A stretch of DNA of 6,051 nt, from contig CBDUYD010000173.1 in assembly GCA_965371355.1 (NCBI GenBank), positions 1 through 6,051 on the forward strand, in the 5' to 3' direction. This DNA is from JASJHI01 sp965371355. Lineage in GTDB: Bacteria; Actinomycetota; Acidimicrobiia; Acidimicrobiales; Ilumatobacteraceae. The notes beneath the pieces are model-generated. The model was not told the origin of the DNA and did no database searches. It saw only the letters and a program-made list of their open reading frames with translations. Shown one piece after another: positions 5,955 to 6,051 of the stretch (its first letter is position 1; each line of letters opens with the position of its first letter). Position numbers and translations under genes: made by a program.

Positions 5955-6051
5955 CGGTCGCCATCTTCCGGGGAGCGGCGGGAGCGGGGGTGGGGACCTG
6001 CCAGCCGCTTGGCATGTATGAGAAGTCGAAGAAGGGGGCCTCGTCGTGCGC
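5944..6051 (-). CDS. C-terminal end of an unrecognised protein, cut by the right edge
   Basis: Reading leftwards from the edge, 35 sense codons run to a TGA at 5944-5946. The visible peptide includes APFFDFSYMPSGWQVP and then a Pro/Ala-rich, basic tail ending in KMATASR. Of the 35 codons, 31 end in G or C, the bias of the true genes here, and the aromatic-rich composition looks like real protein. I do not recognise the family from this fragment. It converges on the acyl-CoA dehydrogenase, leaving about 82 bp between the two stop codons, and its last codons form one arm of the inverted repeat. Confidence 0.6.
   Translation of the reverse strand, partial: AHDEAPFFDFSYMPSGWQVPTPAPAAPRKMATASR

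Overview
The window is GC-rich throughout, with strongly G/C-biased third codon positions and long antisense shadow ORFs. Its genes (a TetR regulator, tandem-domain universal stress proteins, an acyl-CoA dehydrogenase) and its apparent leaderless starts suggest a high-GC actinomycete. An acidimicrobial-type relative is possible, but no marker gene here fixes the lineage.

Layout, left to right. (1) The 3' part of a TetR-family regulator on the + strand, cut by the left edge. (2) Converging on it with an 11-bp stop-to-stop overlap is a 666-residue minus-strand protein: signal peptide, Vps62-like extracytoplasmic domain, and a six-helix membrane domain resembling the GDPD membrane domain. (3) Just 24 bp upstream of that gene, on the same strand, is a two-domain universal stress protein (USP-A), probably the first gene of a two-gene operon. 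(4) A 147-bp divergent spacer holds a DosR/DevR-like imperfect palindrome. (5) A second two-domain universal stress protein (USP-B) is on the + strand and ends in a GC-rich hairpin. (6) A 182-bp spacer leads to a full-length acyl-CoA dehydrogenase (+), apparently read from a leaderless promoter. (7) A 13-bp inverted repeat sits between it and the C-terminal end of a further minus-strand gene that runs off the right edge.

How the genes may work together: the two divergent USP genes share one control region and look like a stress, hypoxia or dormancy module. The membrane protein beside USP-A may be an envelope component under the same control. The TetR regulator and the acyl-CoA dehydrogenase look like unrelated neighbours, although TetR proteins often control lipid catabolism.

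No CRISPR array, tRNA, rRNA, insertion sequence or phage gene was seen. The most unusual item is the Vps62-like/six-helix fusion coupled to a USP gene. It is a candidate for further study, not a demonstrated new system.
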